DNA of 13,527 nt from Pavlovales sp. CCMP2436. Its lineage: Eukaryota; Haptophyta; Pavlovophyceae; Pavlovales. Where the stretch lies: NCBI GenBank assembly GCA_026770615.1, contig MU631310.1:566481-580007 (forward strand), written 5' to 3'. The notes beneath the pieces are model-generated. The model was not told the origin of the DNA. It did not search any database and saw only the letters and a list, made by a program, of their open reading frames with translations. Below, piece after piece: positions 1 through 6,821 of this stretch. Within the stretch, counting starts at the first letter, position 1, and every line of letters starts with the position of its first letter. A program made the translations under genes and the position numbers.

Positions 1-256
1 CCCAGCCGCGTGGGAGGCGCAGTGCTGCCGTGCTCTCTTCTTGCCATCTAGCTTCCACATTGTCCATCCGGCCCACACCCGGGGCGTGTTTGACGGGGCC
101 TCTCATCTCCAGACGGTTCCTAGTGACCCTGTCTATTACAGCGTATCGTGCAGCCCGTTGGTCGGAGGTGATGAGGGCGCCCGTTGTTGGGTCAGCGATA
201 GCCCATCTGTGCGCTGTGAGTGTGTTTGGTGTGAGCCTCACTGTGGCGTTTCCCAT
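1..256 (-). CDS. Unknown protein, N-terminal part, runs off left edge
   Basis: The minus strand is open from the window edge to at least base 310. The only in-frame ATG is at 256-254, giving 85 codons inside the window. I do not recognise the family. The translation has a balanced mix of charged and hydrophobic residues, with segments such as HRWAIADPTTGALI and RGPVKHAPGVGRMDN. The plus-strand reading of the same DNA is rich in Cys, Ser and Val and looks like noise, so I prefer the minus strand. The gene would diverge from the bromodomain gene at 377 with about 120 bp between start codons, which include the palindrome CTTTTAAAAG at 291-300. The frame stays open upstream of the ATG, so the true start could be earlier or in another exon. 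Support is composition only; no motif was identified. Confidence 0.45.
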   Translation of the reverse strand, partial: MGNATVRLTPNTLTAHRWAIADPTTGALITSDQRAARYAVIDRVTRNRLEMRGPVKHAPGVGRMDNVEARWQEESTAALRLPRGW

Positions 257-287
257 CGGGTCGTTTGGGTGATCCTCATGAAACTCG

Positions 288-303
288 CAGCTTTTAAAAG
301 TTC
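288..303. promoter_or_regulatory. TATA-like palindrome between divergent genes
   Basis: CTTTTAAAAG at 291-300 is a perfect 10-bp palindrome between the start codons at 256 (-) and 377 (+). It resembles the T-rich motifs upstream of other genes here (4221, 5041, 6763, 10242, 11695, 12105) and could serve both directions. It lies only 35 bp from the minus-strand ATG, which is tight. Promoter function is inferred. Confidence 0.35.
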
Positions 304-376
304 TCGTGAGCACGGTGGGCAAGGCTCGCCTGCTCAAAGCGGCTCGGCCCGGGGCGCTCGCACGGGCGCCAGGGTC

Positions 377-1801
377 ATGAGCAGCAAGATGAAGAAGCGG
401 CGCTCAAACGCGGCGCCCTCGCTGTCCGACAAGCGCAAGTTCCCATACGTGCTGCTGCGCTACGACGCGGAGGGCAACGTGCGCGTGCCGACCGAGCAGG
501 AGCTGCAGGAGGTGGGCAGTCGCTTCCCCGAGGTTGCGGCTGCGTTCGCGCCGCAGCCGGAGAGCCTGCCGACGGGCGGCGGCGGCTCGGCGCGCAAATC
601 GCTCGGCGACAGTCCCGCGAAGAGGGCGTCGAGCTGGAAAGACGAGTGCCGCAAGGCCCTCGAGAACGTGGTCAAGGAGAAGAAGCATTCCTACTTCTTC
701 ATGGCGCCCGTCGACCCCGTCGCGATGTGCATTCCCGAGTACGCAAACATAATCACGACGCCGATGGACTTGGGCACGGTGCGCACCAAGCTGCTCGCCG
801 GTGAGTACGACTCGCCCTTCGGCTTCAACGCCGACGTGTGCACTACCTTCTCGAACGCGATCACCTTCAACGCCTCTCACCACCCCGTGCACCTCGCGGC
901 GGCCACGCTGCTCGCAAAGTTCAAAAACCGGGTGGCCTCAATCCTGCAGGCCTTCGACGCAGCTAGCGCTGAGGAGGCCACGGCTGTCAGCGCCGAGGCG
1001 ACGGACGGTGCGCCCGCCGCCGAGCCCGCGACCGGATCGGAGCCGCCGGCCGCGGCCTCGGCGGGGCAGCCGCCGCCCGAGGCCGCCGCCGTCTACCAGG
1101 CGCTGGCCAGCCGCCACCTCGGCACGGCTGTCAACAACGTTGCACCTGCGGAGAGTGCGATCGAGGGCGAGGGCGGGGCCGAGACTGGGGCTGCGGGCGC
1201 GGGCGCCGCTGCGGCCGAGCTGCCACCCAGGCCGGTGGCTGCGGGCGGCAGCAAGGTTCCCCAACCGCTGCGGCTAGCGGGCGGGGGCAAGGGCGTGGGA
1301 AATGAGGAGCACGACGAGGAGAGCGGTGAGGAGGGGGGCGACGAGGAGGACGACGAGAAGGAGGGGGAGGAGGAGGAGGATGAAGCTGGCGGCGAGGAGG
1401 AGGAAGTTGGCGGCGAGGATGAAGGCGCGGAGGATGGCGACGGACCTGGCGAGGACGAGCAGGACGATGAAGGCGACAGTCCGCCGACTGTGGGCGGGGG
1501 CAAGGTCCCCCGCGCACTGTCAACTGCGGCGGGGGGCAAGGTGCCCGCGCCGCTCAGCAGGCCGACGGGCGGGGGCAAGGTGCCTGCCGGTCTCGGCAAG
1601 GGCGGTGGCGGCGGTGGCTCCGACGATGACGACGAGGCGGAGGAGGAGGAAGAGGAGGCGGAGGATGACGACGGGGATGCGGACGGGGATGACGCCGACA
1701 CCGACGCAGACGCCGAGGACGATGCACCGATGGGCGACACGGATGGACCGATGGGAGCCGGTGACCCGCCTGGGGTGGGCGACATGAGCGAAGACGACTG
1801 A
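377..1801 (+). CDS. Bromodomain protein with long acidic, Gly-rich tail
   Basis: This is a 474-residue protein from ATG 377 to TGA 1799-1801. Residues about 86-195 form a bromodomain, an acetyl-lysine reader of histones and other nuclear proteins. It reads FFMAPVDPVAM (in place of the usual WPF shelf), then ITTPMDLGTVRTKL, then FNASHHPVH. The Asn of FNAS (residue 165) is the expected acetyl-lysine-binding residue. The N-terminus is basic (KMKKRR) and could help nuclear import. The C-terminal half is low complexity: Glu/Asp-rich blocks (about 1300-1480 and 1620-1800) separated by four copies of a G-G-x-KVPxxL motif (about 1245-1275, 1490-1520, 1528-1557, 1567-1596). The frame is open upstream to base 41, with another ATG at 278. 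I chose 377 because bases 1-256 look coding on the other strand and a TATA-like palindrome lies at 291-300. It is probably a chromatin or transcription adaptor; no catalytic domain is visible. Confidence 0.85.
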   Translation: MSSKMKKRRSNAAPSLSDKRKFPYVLLRYDAEGNVRVPTEQELQEVGSRFPEVAAAFAPQPESLPTGGGGSARKSLGDSPAKRASSWKDECRKALENVVKEKKHSYFFMAPVDPVAMCIPEYANIITTPMDLGTVRTKLLAGEYDSPFGFNADVCTTFSNAITFNASHHPVHLAAATLLAKFKNRVASILQAFDAASAEEATAVSAEATDGAPAAEPATGSEPPAAASAGQPPPEAAAVYQALASRHLGTAVNNVAPAESAIEGEGGAETGAAGAGAAAAELPPRPVAAGGSKVPQPLRLAGGGKGVGNEEHDEESGEEGGDEEDDEKEGEEEEDEAGGEEEEVGGEDEGAEDGDGPGEDEQDDEGDSPPTVGGGKVPRALSTAAGGKVPAPLSRPTGGGKVPAGLGKGGGGGGSDDDDEAEEEEEEAEDDDGDADGDDADTDADAEDDAPMGDTDGPMGAGDPPGVGDMSEDD

Positions 1802-2070
1802 GCGCGTTCGCCCTGTTCATGGCGTGCACGTCCCGACGAGCATGCCAGCCCCGCTGTGGCGTGCCCGGCATCACCATCCCGGCGAAGCAGCGCGGCATCA
1901 CTGCATCAGGCATCCGCAGGCCTGCTACCTTCCGCTACCTTGGTTGTCGCACTATACGGCTGGTGCTGGCGGTCAGTTTAGCTAGGGGAGATTTAACATG
2001 CTATGTACTTGTAAGGCCGACTCCGCGCTGATGGTATGGGTGGGTGCGGACAACCTTTTTCTCCTTAGCG
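1802..2070 (+). other. 3-prime flank of bromodomain gene with shared 15-mer
   Basis: No credible coding sequence is seen on either strand. The 15-mer GGCCGACTCCGCGCT at 2015-2029 recurs, in the same sense relative to transcription, at 5159-5173 downstream of the minus-strand Sel1-MYND gene. A T-rich CCTTTTT at 2054-2060 lies just before the inverted-repeat element. Confidence 0.4.
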
Positions 2071-2344
2071 TGTTGCGGAGTTGAGGTAGTGAACCCCATA
2101 TCATCCTGAAAGCCCTGCTCGTGTGGATCACAGATCAGCTTTGTATACTATACTTGGATAAGTTGGTGACCCACAGTGCATAACTAACTGCATAACTAAC
2201 ACGCCGCCGAGGGCTAAACTTTTCACACGGCGCCAGTAAAGCAGCGCCAATACTTGTCCAAATCTAGTATACAAAGTTAATCTGTGATCCCCACGAGCAG
2301 GGCTTTTATGATGATATGGGGTTCACTACCACAACTCCTCAAAC
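2071..2344. mobile_element. MITE-like element with about 92-bp inverted repeats
   Basis: Bases about 2071-2163 and 2252-2344 are inverted copies of each other, about 88% identical by hand count. They share GTAGTGAACCCCATATCAT, AGCCCTGCTCGTG, GGATCACAGAT and TTTGTATACTA. The central spacer of about 88 bp contains a tandem GCATAACTAACT/GCATAACTAAC (2178-2200) and no coding sequence. Short length, long terminal inverted repeats and lack of an ORF suggest a non-autonomous DNA element or a foldback. No clear target-site duplication was found, so the ends are approximate. A structured non-coding RNA is an alternative. Confidence 0.6.
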
Positions 2345-2385
2345 GGTTGCCCGGCTCTTAGAAAAGGCGTAACGTACAAAGAATC

Positions 2386-2470
2386 TTCGTGGGGCCCCGG
2401 GCCGGGGACCCGGGGCCCTCAGGGGCCCAGCCCCCGGGTCAGAAGTTATTCGTGGGGCCCTGAGCGAGAG
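2386..2470. repeat. GGGGCCC palindrome cluster
   Basis: Several copies of the self-complementary core GGGGCCC(C) crowd this stretch, at about 2391, 2413, 2423 and 2454. TTCGTGGGGCCC is a 12-bp direct repeat at 2386-2397 and 2449-2460. The DNA can fold into strong GC hairpins. No coding or known regulatory function is apparent. Confidence 0.55.
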
Positions 2471-2528
2471 TTAACAGTGCGGCGTGCGAGTACGGCGCCT
2501 TTGTATTTTTTGATAATAAACAAGGTAA

Positions 2529-2601
2529 GTAGTTGCGCGCAACTACGCGCGCGCCGCGCGCGCGGCTTATTGCGCGCGTGCGCGCGCGCGCATCGCGCGC
2601 G
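2529..2601. repeat. Perfect 18-bp palindrome plus (CG)n, Z-DNA-prone tract
   Basis: GTAGTTGCGCGCAACTAC at 2529-2546 is a perfect palindrome. It is followed to 2601 by near-continuous alternating CG and GCGCGTGCGCGC runs. Alternating purine-pyrimidine CG DNA is the classic Z-DNA-forming sequence. No gene is seen from 2345 to 2863. Confidence 0.6.
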
Positions 2602-2684
2602 TTTGCAAGCTTAGAAGTTGCGCACGGCCCTAATGAACACAACCTCAAATTCTCAGAGCCCAAAGAGCTATTGTCCAGGAGTTA

Positions 2685-2718
2685 TGGCCAAATCATTTTA
2701 TTGGCCAAACCATTATAT
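2685..2718. repeat. 17-bp tandem duplication in AT-rich spacer
   Basis: TGGCCAAATCATTTTAT (2685-2701) is followed directly by TGGCCAAACCATTATAT (2702-2718), with two mismatches. It lies in the AT-rich DNA downstream of the minus-strand gene ending at 2864. Confidence 0.5.
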
Positions 2719-2863
2719 TCTGAAGATAATACTAACTAACTATTTAGTAAGTGTATAATTTTATTTTCGAAATGTGTCTAGCGTGCGCACGTAGCTGCGG
2801 GCGCGGCACCGCAGCGTGCGCGCGCAGTGCGCTGCGTAGCTGCACGTGCGGGTGGCGCGAACT

Positions 2864-4124
2864 TCATTGCGTGCTCGTCTCCCAGAGTGAACCGGGCAGC
2901 CTCGGCTTCGCGTTGCGGTGCTTCTGCACCACTTTGCTATGCACCACCCTCCTCGAGGCGGCAGCATCAACGTGCGTGAAGTGCGGCGGTTTGCCATCGA
3001 AGTGCACCAGCAGCGCACGGTCCAGGAAGGGGATGCACGATTCCATGTGCGGCTTCGGCGCGTTCCAGCAGATTACGGCCTCCTTAACACCTGCCTCAAA
3101 TGTGAGATGGCGCCCGGGCGTCGCGCAGCGGTCCCAGACGCCACCCATGCCCTCCACAACCGCCTCTGGCAGCTTTTCAGCGAGCAGTGTTGGTAGAGGT
3201 AGAGGAAGTTCGTGCAGACCTCGTAGAACTTTGGGTACGGAACACGTCCGCCATAATGACGTCGAGCTCGAAGCCGCACTCCACTTGGCGCGATACGGAG
3301 CCAACGAGTCTGCAGCGCGCAGACGGCTAGCGAGCGCCTCGAGCTCGCCAAGCAGCACGTCGTCGCCCGGCAGCATGATTCCGCCGTGATGCTCAACGTG
3401 CGCAGCGAAGCCGAGGACGTGCACGGTGGAGGTAGACTTCCGCGCCCATCTCGAGAGGACGCGGAGGTGCCCGGCGGCCGCGCGCAGGTACTCGCCATCG
3501 CCCTCGCTGCGCAGCTGCAAAAGGTCGAGGCACCCCGCCATCGCCGTGATGACGCGCGCGCGCGGGCCGTTCTGCACGGCGCGTCTCGCCTTGTAGTTCT
3601 GCGCGATGAGCGCCGCCATGTCGGCCAGGCCGCTGAGCGCGAAGTTGATGGCACGCTTCGCCTCGGCAGCTGCAGTCTCCGCCTCGACTTCGGGGAAGCG
3701 GATGCGCTCTGCGCGGGTTAGTCTCATGCCAGAGGGGAGCGCGAGCGTCATCTCAGTGTGCTCCCGGATGAGCTGGAGAGTGCTGCGCTTCAGCCGCGCG
3801 ATGTTGCTGCTGAGGAACTCGAGAGCGGGTTTGCCAAACAGCGACCCCTGCGCGGGAGGCAGCTTGCGCAAAGGTCACCGCTGCGCAAGTCGTCGGCGAG
3901 CTGGAGTAAGAGTGCAGTCCAACGTCGTGCCCGTCGCCGAGGCTATCGTCCATGTCGTCGGCATCCTCGATAGCGTCGGTATCCTCAACGTGCGCTCTGA
4001 AGACCGTGCCCTGAGTCCGTGACTGTACGTCCTTGTACTTGTCGCACCTCCCCAGGTGGCGGGTGTAGTGCTTCGCCTGGACGGTCGTGCCACATAGGCA
4101 CGTCTTATCACCGGAGGCAGGCAT
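2864..4124 (-). pseudogene. Unknown zinc-finger protein gene with one frame break
   Basis: ATG at 4124-4122 opens a frame beginning MPASGDKTCLCG. Its finger-like C-x-C-x11-H-x3-C pattern ends TRHLGRC, and an acidic stretch (DTDAIEDADDMDD) follows. After about 85 codons the coding signal moves to another frame near 3863-3900. It continues for over 300 residues as RKLPPAQGSLFGKPALEF and ends with TGA at 2864-2866. The second part is helix-rich (AEAKRAINFALSGLADMAAL) and contains EGMGGVWDRCA, KEAVICWNAP and HFDGKPPHFTH. I do not recognise the family. The finger ends (A/T)RHxGxC like that of the pseudogene at 4364-4988, and both genes carry the same upstream module. The break coincides with a near-palindrome at 3863-3889. 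Excluding the 16 nt GTGACCTTTGCGCAAG would rejoin the frames, but that is very short for an intron, so mutation or assembly error is more likely. Confidence 0.55.
3863..3889. repeat. Near-palindrome at the frame break
   Basis: CTTGCGCA (3863-3870) and TGCGCAAG (3882-3889) are perfect inverted repeats around an 11-nt centre containing GGTCACC, itself palindromic. It sits exactly where the reading frame of the minus-strand gene changes. It could be a small foldback insertion, a slippage site or a sequencing artefact. Confidence 0.5.
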
Positions 4125-4220
4125 CGGCCGCGCCGCTCACTCGGCTCGAGCCACCAGTCACCACCAGCTCGTCGCGTGCCTTGTGCAGTCGGTAAAGTTA
4201 CTAACTAAGGTCAAAAACAC

Positions 4221-4258
4221 ATAAAAAGGGCCTAAAATTTTTCTTCGCCTGTCGGCGA
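4221..4258 (-). promoter_or_regulatory. Shared 5-prime module, copy A
   Basis: Read on the minus strand: hairpin TCGCC-gaca-GGCGA, then AGAAAAATTTTAGGCCCTTTTTAT, about 97 bp upstream of ATG 4124. The same order (5-bp stem with a 4-5 nt loop, GARGAAAAA, then a GGYC-like T run) occurs at 5041-5079 and 10242-10303. Further downstream, GACGAG...GGTGGCTCG also matches the DNA near 10160-10180. It may be a core promoter or an upstream gene's 3-prime end; function is inferred. Confidence 0.45.
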
Positions 4259-4363
4259 GATAGCCTCCGGCGGGGCCTTGCGGGACTTTCTAACAACCGG
4301 ACGGTTGCGAAAGGGAGCGATATTGCAAAGCGCCGATTTTTATTTTAGCGGTATTTAATCGGT

Positions 4364-4988
4364 TTAAAAAATGGCCGGTGCTCGCGCAGCAGCGGCACGC
4401 TGGTCGCTGGTCCGGGTGGCTCCTGCACATGAACATGCACGCATGCAGAGGCTGCTTGCACTCTGATGGCTTCTTGTACTCTTGCAGGACGCACTGATGG
4501 TGCTGCACGTGGGCCGCAGGGAGAGGACACAGGAGCCTGCCCGTGCCGCTGTTTCAACGCGTCCTGTCGGCGGTAGCAGCGCGCTCGAGCCCGGCGGCTG
4601 CAGCGGCAGCGTACTCGAGCCTGGCGGCGGCAGCGGCAGCGCGTTCGCGCCTGGCTGCGGCAGCGGCAGCGCGCTGACACTGCCGCCGCCGGTCTCGAGC
4701 TCGTTGTCGCTGCCGCCTCTTGGCTCATGCCGCGCGCGCCATCGGTTCGTCCTTCGGCTCATCAAAGTCGGCAATCACATCGGACGCGTCGGCCGCCAGC
4801 AGCCCGAAGGTTCTTCACCCGCCCTGAAGTCGCTCACCGTGGCCTGGTTGCGCGCCATCGCTTCCTTACGCACCGTGCACAAGCCATTGTGCCTAGCCAT
4901 GATGTTCGCCTGCATTGATCATCGACTTGCAGTACTCGCACTTTGCCTTCGGTGCCTCGCCGTTGACGCCCTTAGCGCGTGGCATCAT
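4364..4988 (-). pseudogene. BED-like zinc-finger gene remnant, several frameshifts
   Basis: ATG 4988-4986 (MMPRAKGVNGEAPKAK) leads into a C2HC finger, CEYCKSMI...NIMARHNGLC, with spacing C-x2-C-x12-H-x3-C. This resembles the BED-type fingers at the N-termini of transposase-derived proteins. An extra base near 4910-4925 breaks the finger. The frame shifts again after ATVSDFRAGEE, giving the acidic DVIADFDEPKDEP. It shifts once more in a GCGCGCGCGG run near 4730, giving GGSDNELETGGG and a Pro-rich 10-residue repeat (LPLPPPGSST type). The sequence fades out at an AT-rich stretch near 4364. Three breaks make a functional protein unlikely. The copy B 5-prime module lies 53 bp upstream. The (A/T)RHxGxC ending is shared with the gene at 4124. 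Plus-strand readings of this interval are mostly the antisense of the repeats. Confidence 0.5.
4571..4690. repeat. 30-bp minisatellite, four units
   Basis: Four head-to-tail 30-bp units, close to CAGCGGCAGCGCGCTCGAGC plus CTGGCGGCGG, occupy 4571-4600, 4601-4630, 4631-4660 and 4661-4690; the last is diverged. On the minus strand each encodes a Pro/Ser/Leu 10-mer inside the zinc-finger remnant. Confidence 0.7.
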
Positions 4989-5040
4989 GCCCTCTATGAG
5001 CTTGGCAAAGCTAAAACGGGCTGTTTAACGCTAAGAACGC

Positions 5041-5079
5041 TTTAAAAAAGGCCCATGCAATTTTTCTTCGCAACCGAAG
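5041..5079 (-). promoter_or_regulatory. Shared 5-prime module, copy B
   Basis: Minus-strand order: hairpin CTTCG-gttg-CGAAG (5079-5066), AAAAATTGCAT, then GGGCCTTTTTTAAA ending at 5041, 53 bp before ATG 4988. It matches copies A (4221-4258) and C (10242-10303) in layout and orientation. Function is inferred from recurrence and position. Confidence 0.45.
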
Positions 5080-5344
5080 GGGGGCCTGCAGGCTGTAACA
5101 AATGTTATACGCGAGGAGTATAGTGCCTTCCGCAAGCTTGTATTATCGTGTACCCTTTAGCGCGGAGTCGGCCGTAAGTAAGCTCTCAATAACTTGCGCC
5201 TAGGCGTATAACTTTCACTATAATTCTATACTTATAAGCATGAACACGAATGGCGGTAAGTTGAAAGAAGTTGATCAAGATTTAGTTAAAGCCATGATCA
5301 TAATAAATAATAATTTTCGTCCGTCTAAAGCCAGCAGACTCGTG
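5080..5344. other. AT-rich spacer with inverted repeats and the shared 15-mer
   Basis: This is the 3-prime flank of the Sel1-MYND gene. GTTATACGC (5104-5112) and GCGTATAAC (5204-5212) are perfect inverted repeats, and CGCCTAGGCG (5197-5206) is a perfect palindrome. The complement of GGCCGACTCCGCGCT lies at 5159-5173. A plus-strand reading frame starting at 5240 is AT-rich and then runs antisense through the MYND gene, so I do not call it. Confidence 0.4.
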
Positions 5345-6636
5345 CTACACGGCACCCGGTGCCGCACCGTGCTCGTCCACGCCGCCGTCCGCGGCCTCCT
5401 CCCTTGCCGCGGTGAAGGTCTTGCAGCTCTGCTTGTGCACGGGCCACATGCGCCGGACGCACTCGGCGCCACTAAACTTAGCGGTGGGGCACTTGGAGCA
5501 CGTACTGAGATTCCGCGTCTGGCCGCAGCCGACGCAGCACGCCTTGACAACGTCGGGATCGTGCGCGTACTTGCTCAGCGCAGCGAGCGCATCGAGACGG
5601 CTCTCCTCGTCTCCCGTCTGCTGCGCCGCCTGCGCGAGGAATCGAGCGGCCTCTCCCGGCGCGGCAAGCAGCGCCCATCCTGCAGCCGCCACCCAGAGGA
5701 GCCTACCCAGGCTGTACTGGGCTCGCGCGCTACCCTGCTCGGCTGCGAGGCGGTAAAAGCGAGTAGCCTCGCCAATGTCCTGCGGGACGCCTCTGCCTAG
5801 TTCGCAGAGCGTCCCGAATTTAGTCTGGGAATCAGCGACGCCCTGCTCGGCGGCTAGACGGAAGAGGCGAGCAGCCTCGGCGTCGTCTTGCGGAATGCCC
5901 CTTGCCTAAAAGGCATAGCACTGCAAGGTTGTGCTGCGCTTGAGCGTTGCCCTGTTCGGCTACAATGCGGTAATAGCGAGCAGCCTCGGCGTCGTCTTGC
6001 GGAATGCCCCTTGCCTAAAAGGCATAGCACTGCAAGGTTGTGCTGGGCTTGAGCGTTGCCCTGTTCGGCTGCAATGCGGTAATAGCGAGCAGCCTCGGCG
6101 TCGTCCTGCGGCACCCCCCTGTCCTGTTCGCAGCAACCCGCGAAGACGTCCTGCGCTTCCGCCGCGCCCTGCTCGGCTGCCAGGCCGAAGAGGCGAGCAG
6201 CCTCGCGATCGTCCTGCGGCACGCCCTTACCATAGCGATAGCTCGACCCTAAGTTGTACTGCCCCAACGGGTTCCCCTGATCAGCAGCGCGGCGGTAGAG
6301 GCGAGCAGCCTCATCGATGTCCGGCGGCATCCACTTGCCTGATTCGTAGCAACGCCCGAGTGAGCACTGCGATGCCGCGTGCCCCTTGTTTGCAGCACGG
6401 CGGAAGAGGCGAGCAGCCTCGCGGTCGTCCTGCGGCACGCCCGTACCATCGCGGCAGCAAACCCCGTAGTTGTACTGCGCGTCCAAGTGGTCCTGGTCGG
6501 CCGCACGGCGGAGAAGAACAGCAGCCTCGGCGTAGTCCTGCGATACGCCCAGCCCGTCGTAGTAGTAGTGTGCAAGGCTAAACTGCGCTTCCGCGTCGCC
6601 CTGGTCGGCCTTGTGGCGGAGCTCAGTCACATCCAT
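5345..6636 (-). pseudogene. Sel1-repeat and MYND zinc-finger protein, twice frameshifted
   Basis: From ATG 6636 (MDVTELRHKADQGDAEAQFS) the frame encodes consecutive 36-residue Sel1-like repeats (GVPQDDREAARLFRRAA, YNLGSSYRYGKG). These are alpha-helical hairpins that act as protein-binding scaffolds. At the C-terminus (5423-5539) is a MYND finger, CCVGCGQ...CSKC...FSGAEC...WPVHKQSC, with all expected Cys/His, also a protein-interaction module. The stop is TAG at 5345-5347. Two repeat units (5867-5975 and 5976-6084) are a fresh duplication with a 109-bp period instead of 108. Each has CCCC on the plus strand (5898-5901 and 6007-6010) where frame continuity needs one base fewer. The first and last segments differ by exactly two bases of phase, as two +1 events predict, giving about 429 residues if discounted. 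It may be a pseudogene, a sequencing error in a C run, or frameshift expression. Domain calls are secure; intactness is not. Confidence 0.8.
5867..6084. repeat. Recent tandem duplication of one Sel1 unit, 109-bp period
   Basis: The two 109-bp copies differ at about two positions (GCTGCGCT versus GCTGGGCT, and GCTACAAT versus GCTGCAAT). The same extra C is present in both copies, so the insertion either predates the duplication or was copied by conversion. Confidence 0.8.
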
Positions 6637-6762
6637 CGCAGGTGGCAGCGACGAGGCGCGGAGGCACTCGGCCCGAGCTGTGAAAGGCGAAGTGGCGCGG
6701 AGGAGCTACGAGCGGCGAACGGGAGGAAGCAGCTGCGCGAAGCGAGGTGCGGGCGGGAGACT

Positions 6763-6788
6763 CAAAAAGGCACGGCCCGGCCTTTTTG
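6763..6788 (-). promoter_or_regulatory. 9-bp hairpin with A run and T run upstream of Sel1-MYND gene
   Basis: CAAAAAGGC (6763-6771) and GCCTTTTTG (6780-6788) form a perfect 9-bp stem with an 8-nt loop. It lies 127 bp upstream of ATG 6636 and 34 bp downstream of the stop at 6822. It has the A-run, GGCC, T-run layout of the other 5-prime modules. It could be the promoter of the Sel1-MYND gene, the 3-prime end of the preceding gene, or both. Confidence 0.4.
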
Positions 6789-6821
6789 TAGTTACGGCAC
6801 AAGTAAGCCTGGTCGTTAACT

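Noticed and set aside
1093..1785. Long minus-strand Ser/Pro-rich frame opposite the bromodomain gene tail
   Set aside because: It is the antisense of GAG/GAC-rich acidic codons and has no independent motif.
2262..2344. C/D-box snoRNA reading of the inverted-repeat arm (ATGATGA present)
   Set aside because: No CTGA D box at the required distance and no terminal stem; the repeat structure explains the sequence better.
4482..5045. Plus-strand Gly/Ser-rich frame
   Set aside because: Its repeats are the antisense of the minus-strand Pro-rich repeats, and the minus strand carries a recognisable C2HC finger and the shared upstream module.
5240..5800. Plus-strand frame of 186 codons starting MNTNGGKLKE
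   Set aside because: Only the first 30 codons are outside the Sel1-MYND gene and they are AT-rich spacer; the rest is antisense to clear domains.
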